From Choricystis sp. odSpoLacu1 (Eukaryota; Chlorophyta; Trebouxiophyceae), in the NCBI GenBank assembly GCA_958009055.1, contig OY253662.1, positions 124,001 through 188,000 of the forward strand: DNA of 64,000 nt, given 5' to 3'. The notes under the pieces were generated by a model. The model saw only the letters and a program-made list of their open reading frames with translations. It did no database searches and was not told the DNA's origin. Numbering within the stretch: the stretch's first letter is position 1; each line of letters starts with the position of its first letter. The position numbers and the translations under genes are program-made. Positions 29,951-40,000 of the stretch are shown here, piece by piece.

Positions 29951-31525
29951 TCACAGCGACACCTCCTGCATGCCCGAGTCGCGCCGCGCCCTGGGCTTGG
30001 CGTCGCCATAGTCAGAGTCGCCGAGCCCGAACCTCGCGTCCACGGCGGCGGCGGTCGGCCCCGCGTCGGAGCGGGGGCCAGAGTAGAGGGGCGCGCCGCC
30101 GACCCCGCCCGCCCCGCTGCGCCGGCCCAGCACACCCAGCTCGGTCGTCACCTCGCCCTCGCCCCCCACGATGAGGTAGGGTGAGTCGGCGCGGGGTCTG
30201 AAGAGCCAGGCCAGGCCGGCGAGGAAGACGAGGCGGGCCGCGTCTTCGAGGAGAATGATCGCTGTGACGGCAGCGTCACTCGCGTCCGGCGAGGGGAGCA
30301 CGATGAGCGGCACGAGAATGGCCGCCGCCCGCACGCACACGTATGCCGTCACAGCCGTCACAAAGGCGGCGAGCATTGTGCGTTTGGCGTTGCGTTCCAC
30401 GACGTCGGCCGCGGCCTTGGCTTCGTCGGCGCCCGCGTCGCCGGACACCACCGCGTAGACGTCGGTCAGGTTAGGGCCGCGCTCCCGGGCGGCGGCTTCG
30501 ACGTCGGGGGGCAGGGTGACGGTGTGGCCAGGGGTGGAGGAGTTGCCGGGTGCGGCGGTGGCGGTGCCGGCCGCCCCCTGCGCACCAACGATTCCTTCGC
30601 TCCCGCCGGCGAGGGCGGCCCGCTCGCGCGCCACCACGTCAAAGATCATGACCCAGGCCAGCAGGAGGGCGACCAGGGCCACGACCTGGCACACTGAAAA
30701 GAGGAGGGCGTAGGACGGGGACAGAGCGCCGGGTGTGCCTGCTGCAGCAGCGTCGACGTCGACGCCTTTGATGGCCGCCCACTCTTCGGTGAGGTCGACG
30801 ACGAGCGCCGTCACAAAATACAACACAGGCACGATCACCACCTTGGCTCTATGAGGGCCCAGATTCGGCCGCGTGATCGAGAAGCCGGCCGCTATGGCGA
30901 GCAGGAGGGAGATGAAACCAGCCTCGGCGGCGTCCTCGATGACGACGGAAGTGAAATCGATAGGGTCTGGGTGTGGAAAGGGACGGGGGAGTTGTGGGTG
31001 ACAAAAAATGACATGATTCCACGCCTCCCCACACACTCTCTCACCCCCCACGTACCACTGTCTGGGTGCAGCGACAGCGCCATCAACAGGATGGCTTCCA
31101 GGGCGTACGCGGCGGCAACCGCCGCCGTCCAGCGCTGCAGCGCGCGGCCGCGCCCGGGGGAGGACCAGCCGCGGGCGACCGCGATGCCGACGCCCAGGGC
31201 GAGGACGGTCCAGGCGACAGCGCCGGGGGCGGTGAAGTGCTGCGGTGACGGAGGAAGGCGTGTCGGGGAAGGTGAGCGGAAGAGGAGGGAGAGGGGTGCG
31301 TGTGTTGCGAGCAACGAGACGGCGACTCACGGGCGACATGCACTGGCCAACCCACTCAGTCCTCGTCCCGTCGTGGCGACAGCCACGACGGAGAGGCGGC
31401 CGCGGGGAGGAGGGCTGTGGCCAGCGCGGCCCGCGATGCGCGCGACGCGCGCTGTCTGAATGCGCACTTCTTTTGCCCCCACTCACCAGCGCCAGCTCGG
31501 GCGAGAGCGACGTGCCGCTGCTCAT
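29951..31525 (-). CDS. Seven-transmembrane protein, GOST/Lung-7TM-like
   Basis: Four exons, 31487-31525, 31331-31342 (12 nt), 31056-31239 and 29951-30966, give 416 aa. All junctions are GT-AG and keep frame. Seven hydrophobic segments are visible, among them FTAPGAVAWTVLALGVGIAV, RWTAAVAAAYALEAILLMAL, VVIVPVLYFVTALVVDL and LLFSVCQVVALVALLLAWVM. After TM3 the sequence GFSITRPNLGPHRAKVVIVP resembles the G-I-x-R-P-x-LG motif of TMEM87/GPR107-type proteins, which act in Golgi trafficking. Unlike those, it has almost no lumenal N-terminal domain and no signal peptide (it starts MSSGTSLSPELAL). The cytoplasmic tail is Gly/Asp-rich. Family placement is tentative. Confidence 0.65.
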   Translation of the reverse strand: MSSGTSLSPELALVSGGKRSAHSDSARRAHRGPRWPQPSSPRPPLRRGCRHDGTRTEWVGQCMSPVSRRLVARNTRTPLPPLPLTFPDTPSSVTAALHRPRRCRLDRPRPGRRHRGRPRLVLPRARPRAAALDGGGCRRVRPGSHPVDGAVAAPRQWYVGGERVCGEAWNHVIFCHPQLPRPFPHPDPIDFTSVVIEDAAEAGFISLLLAIAAGFSITRPNLGPHRAKVVIVPVLYFVTALVVDLTEEWAAIKGVDVDAAAAGTPGALSPSYALLFSVCQVVALVALLLAWVMIFDVVARERAALAGGSEGIVGAQGAAGTATAAPGNSSTPGHTVTLPPDVEAAARERGPNLTDVYAVVSGDAGADEAKAAADVVERNAKRTMLAAFVTAVTAYVCVRAAAILVPLIVLPSPDASDAAVTAIILLEDAARLVFLAGLAWLFRPRADSPYLIVGGEGEVTTELGVLGRRSGAGGVGGAPLYSGPRSDAGPTAAAVDARFGLGDSDYGDAKPRARRDSGMQEVSL

Positions 31526-31699
31526 GGTGGATGGAGGAGCGGTCTGGGTCCTGGTCTTGGTTGTGGACGAGGCACACGCCGCGCGGAGCGGTTTGAGAGA
31601 GAGAGTGGTTTTGGCTCTATGGTCGCACGTTTTTTTTGCCTCCCCCCACACACCCGCCCCACTTGCTACCAGAAAAAAAAAACACAGTCGCCCAAGCAC

Positions 31700-33175
31700 T
31701 CACCAAGACACGCCCAACCGTTGGTACCAGTCGCGCGCGTCCACCCCGGGCGGCGGCGACGGCAGGTCGCAGCCGTCGCCGCGCGCCTCTTGAAGAACAG
31801 CCCAACTCTTTCCCAGCGGGGGCGGCCGCACGCGAGCGGCTTCCTGGGCGGGCGTCAACTGGCGCCAGTTGTCACACAGGCCGATGCAGTCGGTGAGCGT
31901 GATGGTTTCGTCCAGCAGCTGGCTCGCGCCGGTGTCAAACACGGCGGCCACCGCGACGCCCGCGGCGCGGGGGCCCCCACTCTTCACGGGCTGCCACTTG
32001 GGGGCCACCAGCACGCCGTACGGACGGGCGGCATCCACTGCTGCCGCCACAGTCGCTGCTGTGGCCCACGGCTTGGCGGCCGCGGCATCGGGTTTGGGCG
32101 GCGTCGCGACAAACACGGTGGCCAGCAGGGGGGCCTGCGTCTCGTTGAAGGGGTCGGGGCCTTGGGGGCCCGGCCCAGTGAGCGTGGGCGCGCTGGCGTC
32201 CACCGAGAACGCGTCCGTCGTCAGCCAGTGTGGCAGGAGGGTGCCCCCAAACGACGACGGCGGCGCGGCCGGGCGCCACGCGCCCAGCCGGTAGTGGGTT
32301 TGGTGCTGCGACCTGCGGTTGGCCGCGTTCACGATGACGCCCCAGGGTGAGGACACACCGGCAGGGAGGGTGGCGTCCCACACTGTGAGCGCTCTGGTGG
32401 CCAGGGGGGGCCCCAACCCGGTCGCTTCGGCCTCATCAAACGCCGCCCCCCACAACAGCTCTGCGGCCGACCCCGTGCACAGCGCGTCCTCAGACTCGGC
32501 CCCCGTGCACGCCCGCGTCGGCACGAGCAGCCACTGGCGCGCGGTGGCGCACAGCGCGCGCGCCGCGCCCACTTGCTCCACCTCGCGCGCGGGGGTCAGC
32601 GCGTACTCTCCCCTCGACACGCAGCTCCCCGTGTCCACGCCCACAGCGTGCGGCGCACAGCGCGTATTGATCTCGCGCCACAGAGCGCACGCGGTGCACC
32701 CCACGTTGGGCGGCGACGCGCACGTCGCGGGAAAGTCGGATACGCAATCTGCCCTCGCCCGCGTGGCCCGCGCTCCCGCGTACACATAGGATGAACACGG
32801 GGTCGCGTCACAAGCCCACCCGGGGCAGGGGGGCGTGAGCGCGCACGCGACACACGCTCCCACGGGGTAGGGCGGCGTGCGCGGCTTGGCGATAGCAGCC
32901 AGCAGCGTGTCGGGGGGCAGGGTGGCGACCCAGCCGGCTGTGTGGGCGCGCAGGGAGGCCAGGGACACGTTTTTGGTGGTCACCGCGGCGGCGAGTTCGG
33001 CGTGGAGTTGGGCGGTGGTCGGGGTGGTGGCGGCGCGGCGCGCCAGCGCGAGCAGCGCGATGGCGTGCAGCGCGACGGTGGCAGACTGCACCGTCAGCAG
33101 TGTGCGGCATGACGTGGGGGCGACAGCGGCCGACGCGCGTGGCGCGCATCGGGGGCGGGGGGGCGCGACGCGCAT
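31700..33175 (-). CDS. Membrane-anchored Cys-rich protein, function unknown
   Basis: 491 aa, intronless, read from the ATG at 33175. An uncleaved signal-anchor (TVQSATVALHAIALLALARR) follows a basic N-terminus. Next comes a cysteine-dense region at about residues 105-200 with closely spaced pairs (GACVACALTPPCPGWACDAT, CASPPNVGCTACALW). A C-terminal alpha/beta-like half follows (WGVIVNAANRRSQHQTHYRL, VFDTGASQLLDETITLTDCI). The topology suggests a lumenal or extracellular disulfide-bonded domain. No catalytic motif was recognised. Its start is 89 bp from that of the divergent aminotransferase gene. The frame ends TGG-TGA, inside a sequence that also looks like a splice donor (TG-GTGAGTGC), so a further small exon is possible but none was found. 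Confidence 0.68.
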   Translation of the reverse strand: MRVAPPRPRCAPRASAAVAPTSCRTLLTVQSATVALHAIALLALARRAATTPTTAQLHAELAAAVTTKNVSLASLRAHTAGWVATLPPDTLLAAIAKPRTPPYPVGACVACALTPPCPGWACDATPCSSYVYAGARATRARADCVSDFPATCASPPNVGCTACALWREINTRCAPHAVGVDTGSCVSRGEYALTPAREVEQVGAARALCATARQWLLVPTRACTGAESEDALCTGSAAELLWGAAFDEAEATGLGPPLATRALTVWDATLPAGVSSPWGVIVNAANRRSQHQTHYRLGAWRPAAPPSSFGGTLLPHWLTTDAFSVDASAPTLTGPGPQGPDPFNETQAPLLATVFVATPPKPDAAAAKPWATAATVAAAVDAARPYGVLVAPKWQPVKSGGPRAAGVAVAAVFDTGASQLLDETITLTDCIGLCDNWRQLTPAQEAARVRPPPLGKSWAVLQEARGDGCDLPSPPPGVDARDWYQRLGVSW

Positions 33176-33264
33176 GTTGTGCGCGCGCACCGCGGGTCTG
33201 TTCCTCTCGTCTGAACAATCAAACAAAAAACCCAAGGGAGCCGAACACATTTAGAGAGAGCGGC

Positions 33265-34566
33265 ATGACTGCCCTCCGCTCCGCCACGGCGGCCGTGGCC
33301 ACGGCGGCCGTGGCCCGCCCACGTCCTCGCCGCCGCCACCTGCCACCACTCCCCGCCCTCCCCTTCTCCGCCCTGGAACGCTGGTTCGCGGCCCACGAGT
33401 TCTCCGCGCCCCACCTCGCCTGCTGCTCCGACGTGCACCCGCTGACGCTGGCCGAACTGACAGGCTTGATGGATGATGCATCAGTCACCGCCTTTCGAAG
33501 TGTCTCTCTGGGCTATGTGGATGCCTCTGGCACGCCCGAGCTGAGGGCTGAAGTGGCGGCGCGCGCGGGCCGCGGCGTGACGGCGCGCGCTGTCGTCACG
33601 GGCGCCCCCCAAGAGCTCGCCTTCCTCCTCACCACCGCCCTCGACCTGCAGCCGAGCGACCGGGTCGTGCTGCAGGCGCCGTTGTATGAAGGGCTGACGG
33701 CGGTCGCCACGGCGTCCGGGTGTGCGATCGACTGGTGGGAGCCGCGCGTCGTCACTGGTGGAAGTGACGACTCAAGCGGCGGCGGCCTCACCCTCTCCTA
33801 CGACGTCGCCGACTTGGAGGCCCTGCTGGCCGCTCCGGGCGCCCCCCCACCCGCCCTCGTCGCCTTCAACTTTCCACACGCGCCGACGGGGGCGACACTG
33901 ACCGCGGCCGCCCTAGCGCGCACGGTAGCGGCGGCACGCTCCGCTGGTGCGCGCTGCGTGTTGAGCGATGAGATGTACCGGGAGCTGGCGGGCGACTTGC
34001 TGCCGGTGGCGGCAGCGATGGTGGTGGGCAAGGAGGATGAGACCGCCGTTGTTTCCCTTGGCGGCCTGTCCAAGTGGGCGGGCTGCCCCGGCCTGCGCAC
34101 AGGGTGGTTGACGTTCAGCAGCCCCTCCCACCCCCTCCTGACGCGTGTGCGTGAGCTGCGGGACTTTACGAGTGTGTGTCCTTCCTCCGTCACTGAATCC
34201 TTAGCCCTGGGCGCGCTGCGCGCCGCCCCCCTGCTCGCCGCGCGGGGGCGCGCCCTTGTCAACGCGGGCGACGCATCGCTGGCCGCGTTCCAGGCCGCGC
34301 ACTCGCATTATTTTGGTACCGTGACACCCAAGGAACGGAGCGCCGGTTCAACTCGCCTCCTCCGCCTGGCCACGGGCGAGCCCGCGGCCGCGTTTTGCGA
34401 GCGCGCGGTGGCGACAGCAGGCGTCCTGCTGCTGCCCGCCACCGCCTACCCTGCCTGCCCGCCCGAACTGGCGGCGTGTGTGCGTGTCGGCATCGGGCGG
34501 GCGGGCCTGCCGGCCGCGCTCGACGCGCTGTCGTCGTTTGTGCGGGGGTCGCCGATGCGGGTGTGA
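33265..34566 (+). CDS. PLP-dependent aminotransferase, class I/II (fold type I)
   Basis: 433 aa, intronless. Fold-type I landmarks are GYVDASGTPELRAEVAAR, TGAPQELAFLLTTAL, FNFPHAPTGATLT (the NxPxxPTG-like loop), LSDEMYREL (the Asp that contacts the PLP pyridine N) and SLGGLSKWAGCPGLRTGWL (Schiff-base Lys near residue 270). The first 30 residues are Ala/Arg-rich and could be a transit peptide. Substrate is undetermined. The closest feel is a bacterial-type aminotransferase of the MalY/aspartate family rather than plant alanine aminotransferase, so transfer from bacteria is possible but not shown. It is divergent from the Cys-rich gene across 89 bp. Confidence 0.85.
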   Translation: MTALRSATAAVATAAVARPRPRRRHLPPLPALPFSALERWFAAHEFSAPHLACCSDVHPLTLAELTGLMDDASVTAFRSVSLGYVDASGTPELRAEVAARAGRGVTARAVVTGAPQELAFLLTTALDLQPSDRVVLQAPLYEGLTAVATASGCAIDWWEPRVVTGGSDDSSGGGLTLSYDVADLEALLAAPGAPPPALVAFNFPHAPTGATLTAAALARTVAAARSAGARCVLSDEMYRELAGDLLPVAAAMVVGKEDETAVVSLGGLSKWAGCPGLRTGWLTFSSPSHPLLTRVRELRDFTSVCPSSVTESLALGALRAAPLLAARGRALVNAGDASLAAFQAAHSHYFGTVTPKERSAGSTRLLRLATGEPAAAFCERAVATAGVLLLPATAYPACPPELAACVRVGIGRAGLPAALDALSSFVRGSPMRV

Positions 34567-34870
34567 TTTGTTTTGGTTTTGATTTGATTGATTTTGATGA
34601 GCGCGCGAGAGAGAGAGTGAGCGCGCGCGCGCGCGAGAGAGAGAGAGAGACAGTGTGTGTGAGAGAGAGAGTTTATGTTAGTCGAATGAAGCAAGCAGTG
34701 ATCAAGGAAACGGGGGGCTGTTGGGGGTGTGTTCAGAAGGGGCGAGAGAGGGACCGCGGCCGACCAACGTCGATGCCTCCATCCCTCTTGATTTTGTTTT
34801 CTCTTCACTCTCGCCCAGTCCTCCCGCTCCTCCTGGTGGACCACACACTCCCTCCCACACACACAAAACC
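34567..34870. other. Intergenic with GA/GT and CG microsatellites
   Basis: 304 bp between same-strand genes. A GA-rich part with a (CG) run lies at about 34600-34670, followed by a CT- and CA-rich part ending in a CA-rich leader (34856-34868) before the uridine kinase start. This is the trailer-then-leader pattern seen elsewhere in the window. No gene recognised. Confidence 0.5.
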
Positions 34871-36699
34871 ATGGCCGACCCCGCTTCCCACGCCGCCACG
34901 TTCGCCCCCCCTCCCCGCCTGGACCTCGCCTCCGCCTCCACGCTCGCGGGCGCGTCGGACGACGAGGGCGGCGTGCCCAAGTCGGCGCGCGTGCGGTCCA
35001 CGCGGGGCCGGTCTCAACCGTTTTTCATCGGGGTGGCTGGTGAGTGGGGAGGGGAGAGAGGGGAGGGGGAGAGAGGCGGGTGCAGATTGCCGCTTCCCGC
35101 CAATGCTTCCCCCCTCTTTGAACCCCCCCCTCTCAGGCGGCACCGCGTCCGGCAAGACCACCGTCGTGGAAGACATCTGCCAACGCCTGCACGACTCGTG
35201 CGTCGTGGCCCTGTCTCAGGACTCGTTTTATCGCGGCTTGACCCAAGCGGAACTGGCCAACGTCGCAGAATACAACTTTGACGCGCCCGACGCCTTTGAC
35301 ACGGACGCCATGGTGACCTGCATGCGCGACCTGGCCGCCATGAAACCCGTGGACGTGCCGACGTATGACTTTGCGAGGCACGCGCGGTCCAGTGTGACGC
35401 GGAGGGTCGACCCCGCTGATGTCGTCGTCGTGGAAGGCATCCTCGTCCTCCACATCCCCGCCGTGCGCGACCTGCTCAACATGAAGATCTATGTGGACAC
35501 GGACGACGATGTCAGGCTGGCCAGGCGCATTCAACGCGACGTGGCTGTGCGGGGGAGGGATGTGGCTGGCGTGATCGAGCAGTACACCAAGTTTGTCAAG
35601 CCCGCGTTCGACGCGTTTGTCGCCCCCTCCCGCAAGCATGCCGACGTCATCATCCCGTGGGGGCGGGCGGAGAGCAACATGGTGGCGATCGACTTGATCA
35701 CGGAGCACATCCGGTCCAAGCTGCAGGTGCCCGACTTGCGCAGGGTGTACCACAATCTGGAGGTCATTCCCTCAAACTTCCAGGTGGGGGGGGGAGAGGG
35801 GGGGGGGGGAGGCGTGTATGTGTGGGGGGGATCAGGAGGGCGGTTTCAAAACACAAAGCCGACGTTTGGGACCCTTTGTTTGTGTCCATCCACAGGTGCG
35901 CGGCATGCACACCATCATCCGAGACCGCAACACCTCCACCCCCGACTTTGTGTTCTACGCCGACCGCCTGCTGAGGCTGGTGGTGGAGGCGGGGCTGGGG
36001 TTTCTGCCGTTTGCGGAGCGGACGGTCACCACGCCGACGGGCGCGCCCTACGTCGGCGTCGACTTTGCCAAAAAGCTGTGCGGCGTCTCCGTCATTCGGT
36101 CGGGGGAGTCCATGGAGAACGCGCTGCGGGCGTGTTGCAAAGGCATCAAGATTGGCAAGATTCTGGTGCACCGGTAAGAGTTGGAGAGGGAGGAAGGGTC
36201 GGTTTGGGTGGGGGGGAAGGAAAAACAAAACACACACCGTCTTCTCACCTGCCACACTCCCCTTCTCTTTTCTCACAGCACGCACTCGCGCTCCCCGCCC
36301 CCCTCCCGCGACTCGGCCGACGCCGCCGCGTCCCGCCCTTCCACTGCCGCCGCCCCCGGCTCCAACGGCGGCCCCGCGTCCCTGCACTCGGACGGCACCC
36401 TCATCTACGAAAAACTGCCCGCCGACATTGCCGACCGCCACGTCCTGTTGATGGACCCCATGCTGGGCACGGGCAACAGCGCCGTCACCGCGTTGCAGGT
36501 GCTGCTGTCGCGCGGCGTGGACGAAGGCCGCATCTTGATGCTCACTCTCATCGCCGCACCAGAAGGCATCCATCGCGTGTGCAGGGCGTTTCCGCGGGTG
36601 CGGTTGATCACGACCGAGATTGATGAGGGGCTGGACCCGGTGACGGGGCGCGTGACGCCGGGCGTGGGCGAGTTTGGGGACAGGTACTTTTCTGCCTGA
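34871..36699 (+). CDS. UKL: Bifunctional uridine kinase / uracil phosphoribosyltransferase-like protein
   Basis: Exons 34871-35039, 35137-35783, 35896-36173 and 36279-36699 give 504 aa. The N-terminal kinase has the P-loop GVAGGTASGKTT (residues about 54-65, split by intron 1), ALSQDSFYRGL, VVVEGILVLH and the lid region DVRLARRIQRDVAVRGRD. The C-terminal UPRT domain has MHTIIRDRNTSTPDFVFYAD, GVSVIRSGESMENALRAC and the PRPP loop LMDPMLGTGNSA, ending VGEFGDRYFSA. The fusion is typical of plant UKL proteins (plastid or cytosol) in pyrimidine salvage. A Ser/Pro/Ala insertion follows ILVHR at the third junction. In plants the real UPRT activity can reside in a single family member, so both activities here are by homology. 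Confidence 0.94.
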
Positions 36700-36935
36700 G
36701 ATGAGGGAGGAGTTCTGTTCGTGTGTTTTGATTTGTGTTGTGTGGGATTCTGTGATAGCTGGTTGTGTGTTTGCGTGGCAAGCCTGTGTTGAGAGCGGGA
36801 GAGAGAGGGAGAGCGAGAAAAGAGAGAAGAAACGCGCTGCGTCACACACACAACAACCAAAGCGCGCCAACCGACCGGCGCCCCTCCTCTCTCCTCCTTT
36901 ACCGCGCGCCAGCACACACACACACACCACACACC

Positions 36936-38715
36936 ATGGACGCACCGCGCCCCCATCCCCGCCGCCACGCCGCCCACGTTGACGGCCTGGCGGAAGCCCT
37001 GATTGGGCCGGGGCGCCGTGTGGAGAGCTTCACCCTGTCCGCCAGCGGCGCGTGCCGCTGTGGGGCTGATGGTGGGGCCGAGCACAATGTGCAGGTGAGT
37101 GGATGATGTGGGTCTGAAACGCGCGTGTGCGGTCGCTGGAAAACGCTCGCGTTGCGCTCCATGCGCGCGCGCGCAAAGTGAAATGCCGCGGACCGAAATT
37201 GCGCCGCCGCCGCTCCTCCCGTCCTCCGCTGGTTGCCTCGTTTGCAGCGTGGTGCACAAACATCTCGGTTCCAGGGCAGAATGCGTCGATGGGAGGCCCA
37301 CGAAACGCGTGGTTGGCCGCCCTCCTTTCGCGTCGCCCCGCGTGCGTTCTTCGCTCTCACCTACCTACCTTCAACCACCCCCTCCCCAGATTCTCATCCG
37401 CACCGGCGGCGACGGCGACTCCGCCCTGCTGGACGTCGCCTGCGTCTCGGCCGACGGCCGCCTGCTGGGCCGCCTGTCGGCGTCGCCCGCGGCGGCGGCG
37501 GCTGCCCCGGCGCCGGCGCCGCCTCAGCGTGCCGCTCCCCCCGCCACGCGCGCCGCACTGGCCGCCGCCCTCACCCTGCCCGACCGCGCGGCCTCCGCCC
37601 TGGCCCGCACCAGCGCACGATGCCGTCTGCACTGCGCCCTGTGCGCCTGGCGGGCGGTGGCTGCGCTGTCTGCTGCCGACAGGGCGGTTGCTGCAGCGCG
37701 CGCAGAGGCTGCGGCTGCGCGTGCTGAAGCGGCGGCCGCGCGCGCCGATGCAGCGGACGCGGGCTCTCGTGCCGACGCAGACTGCGCGGACGCCGACCGC
37801 GTGGGCGCGTTGATGGCCACCCTGCTGCGGGAGGCGCACCCCTCAGCCGGCAGCGGCGTCGCTGACTTGCTGTCTGGCGGGCGCCGCGCCGAAGCCGCGC
37901 GCGCCCTGGCCGACGTGCGTGGCTCCCGCCTGGCCAGCGTGTTGACGACGTATTTTGGCAAGGATGTAGCGGATGTCAAGGCGGCTGCTGCTGCAGTGAA
38001 CAAGGCGGAGCGCGCGGCAGAGGCTGCTGCCGCCCCGCCGCCCCTACCCCCGCGCGCGCGCCGGCCGCCGCCCGCACCCCTGGCCCTGCCCCGCTTCCAG
38101 CCAGTTACAGGGGAAGCTTTGTCTCCTGATCTGCCTCGCAGGCCGCGCGCAATCGCCCAAGCGTACGCAGGCGTCCCTCCCCGCGCGCTCGCGGCCGCAC
38201 GCGCGGTGTGTGCGTCGCCCGACCGCGCGCGCCGCGAAGCGGTGGCTGCTGCCCGGGCGGCGGCCGCGGAGGCGGCGGCCGGGCCACCACCACCGCAGTA
38301 TGATGCTGAGGCTGCTGCCCCTGTGCGTCGGGGCCGGGCCATCGGGGACGCGTTTGAGCGGCTGGCGGCCGCGCAAGCGGAACGCCGTCGCGCGGTGGTT
38401 GAAGACGCTGCCTGGGCCGACACGGGGCGCCCTGGCGGCGATTCCACGCCACCGTCTGTGTCGACGCCCAGATGGGAGTACGCGGCTGATGACGAGCGCA
38501 CCCCGCTGGCGGGTGATGGGGATGGTGTGACCGCGACGACTGCACACCACCAACCCGTCGCCATCCCGCCGCTGCCCTTTTTGACAAAGCCTGCTGCCGG
38601 ATGCCCCGCCATCGGGGTGACGGCGGCGGCGGCGTCGCCGGCATCCTTGCTGTCGCCGGATGGAGGTGTGTCGCCTGCCGCGAGTTTGTTGAGCGGGGGG
38701 GTGGGGGTGGTGTGA
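36936..38715 (+). CDS. Ala-rich protein with coiled-coil segments, function unknown
   Basis: Exons 36936-37094 and 37390-38715 (phase 0, GTGAGT...CCCCAG, 295-nt intron) give 494 aa. The N-terminal 100 residues look folded (SFTLSASGACRCGADGG, then HNVQILIRTGGDGDSALLD and VACVSADGRLLGRL). An Ala/Glu/Asp-rich helical region follows (about 165-220), then a Pro-rich segment and a weakly charged C-terminus. No family is recognised and no catalytic or membrane motif is present. The CA-rich leader (36912-36935) and good ATG context support the start. Confidence 0.65.
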
Positions 38716-39064
38716 GAGTGTGTGTAGGGTGTTTGTTTTTTTGTCGTTCTTTTCACCGTTAAACAAAACAAGAAAAAACATCGAACCGTTGTGGCTGCAG
38801 CCCGCCCCCGTCGTGCGCCCTCCCTCTCTCTTCTGTCTCCTTCAGTCGAAAACTTAAGGCCAGTTCTTGTGTTGTGGGCATGAAGCGCAATTCTTCCACC
38901 TCCCGCGCACCGCGGGGAGCCCCGTGAGAGGGGGGCAAGTGGAGGGCGAGATGTGCCGCCACGTCGAGGTTTTGTGTCCAAGAAAAAAATTGCTCACACT
39001 CGCTCTCCTCTCTTTCTTCTCCACCCCAAAATCACACGCCCCACCCACCCGCCACCCAACACCA
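38716..39064. other. Intergenic between two coiled-coil genes
   Basis: 349 bp. A GT-rich trailer (38716-38760) is followed by AT-richer sequence and then C/A-rich sequence before the next ATG. ORFs crossing it show no recognisable product. Confidence 0.45.
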
Positions 39065-39966
39065 ATGTCCGACGCCACCGCCACCGAGTGGGTCAAGCAC
39101 TTGGCCGATCTGGAGGTGAGGGGTTGTGTGCGGGCCGGAGAAAAAAGGGGGAGTCGCCACCCGGCTGCACGCTCACCCCCCCCAACGCCCCCCCTCAGCA
39201 ACGCGTCGCGGCCTCCGCCGCCACCAAGCAGGCCACCCTGGCGGACGAAGCGTTCGCGTCCGAGGCTGCTTCGGCTGCGGCACGCCGGGCTGCGTCCGCG
39301 CGCTCGTCAGCCGCGGCCGCAGTCGCGCGTGCGGCGACCGCTGAAGCCGACGCCGCGGCGGCGGAGTCGGCGTATTGGGAGAGTGTGGAGGAAGGGCGTG
39401 TGCAGGCTGAGCGCGTGGGTCCGAGGTGAGAAGGAGAGGGTGTGTGGGGGGAAGAGAGGAAAGGAAGGGGGGGTGGATGAAAACCACGCCGCTCACACCC
39501 ACCCCACCACGTCAGCCTCGTCACCACCGTCACAGCGGCCGCCACTCTACACGCTACCATCGCGTCCACCGCTGCCGACGTGGATGCTGGCCTGGCCGAG
39601 CTGCGTGCCGCGGCGACCGCCGCGCGCGCGCCCGCGGCAGCGCGGCAGGCTGCTGCTGCCGCCCGCTTTACAACTGCCACCGCGGCCACACACGCGTCGG
39701 ACGCAGACCTGGCGGATTTGATGGCAGAAGAAAACAAGCTGCAGGCCGCCCTGCGGGACGCGGCCTCGGCTGCCGACGCCGCCACAGCCGCGACCGCCGC
39801 CTCGGCCGCAGCCGAAGCCCGGCTGCTGCCCGCGCGCGCTGCCCTCGGCGCCGCCGCGTCCGAGCGGGCGGCCGCCCGCACCCGGGAAGCCTCCCTGCGC
39901 AGCCAAGTGGACAAAGCGCGCGCCGCGGTGGAGAGCGTGGCGGCGGCCGGTGGTGGGGGGTGGTGA
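39065..39966 (+). CDS. Small coiled-coil protein, function unknown
   Basis: Exons 39065-39115, 39199-39425 and 39516-39966 (phases 0 and 2; GTGAGG and GTGAGA donors) give 242 aa. The start MSDATATEWVKHLADLE is followed by an almost continuous Ala/Glu/Arg/Asp helix with heptad-like spacing. There is a Trp/Tyr break (SAYWESVEEGRVQAERV) at the exon 2-3 boundary. It could be a spindle, flagellar or trafficking coiled-coil subunit, but nothing specific can be claimed. It converges on the SPD1-like gene with only 34 bp between stop codons. Confidence 0.68.
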
Positions 39967-40000
39967 TGTGGTTTTGTTTTGCGCAAGACTGAAATGGTTT

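Noticed and set aside
34600..34680. Regulatory RNA in the GA/CG-rich spacer
   Set aside because: Only low-complexity repeats; no stable, specific fold can be argued.
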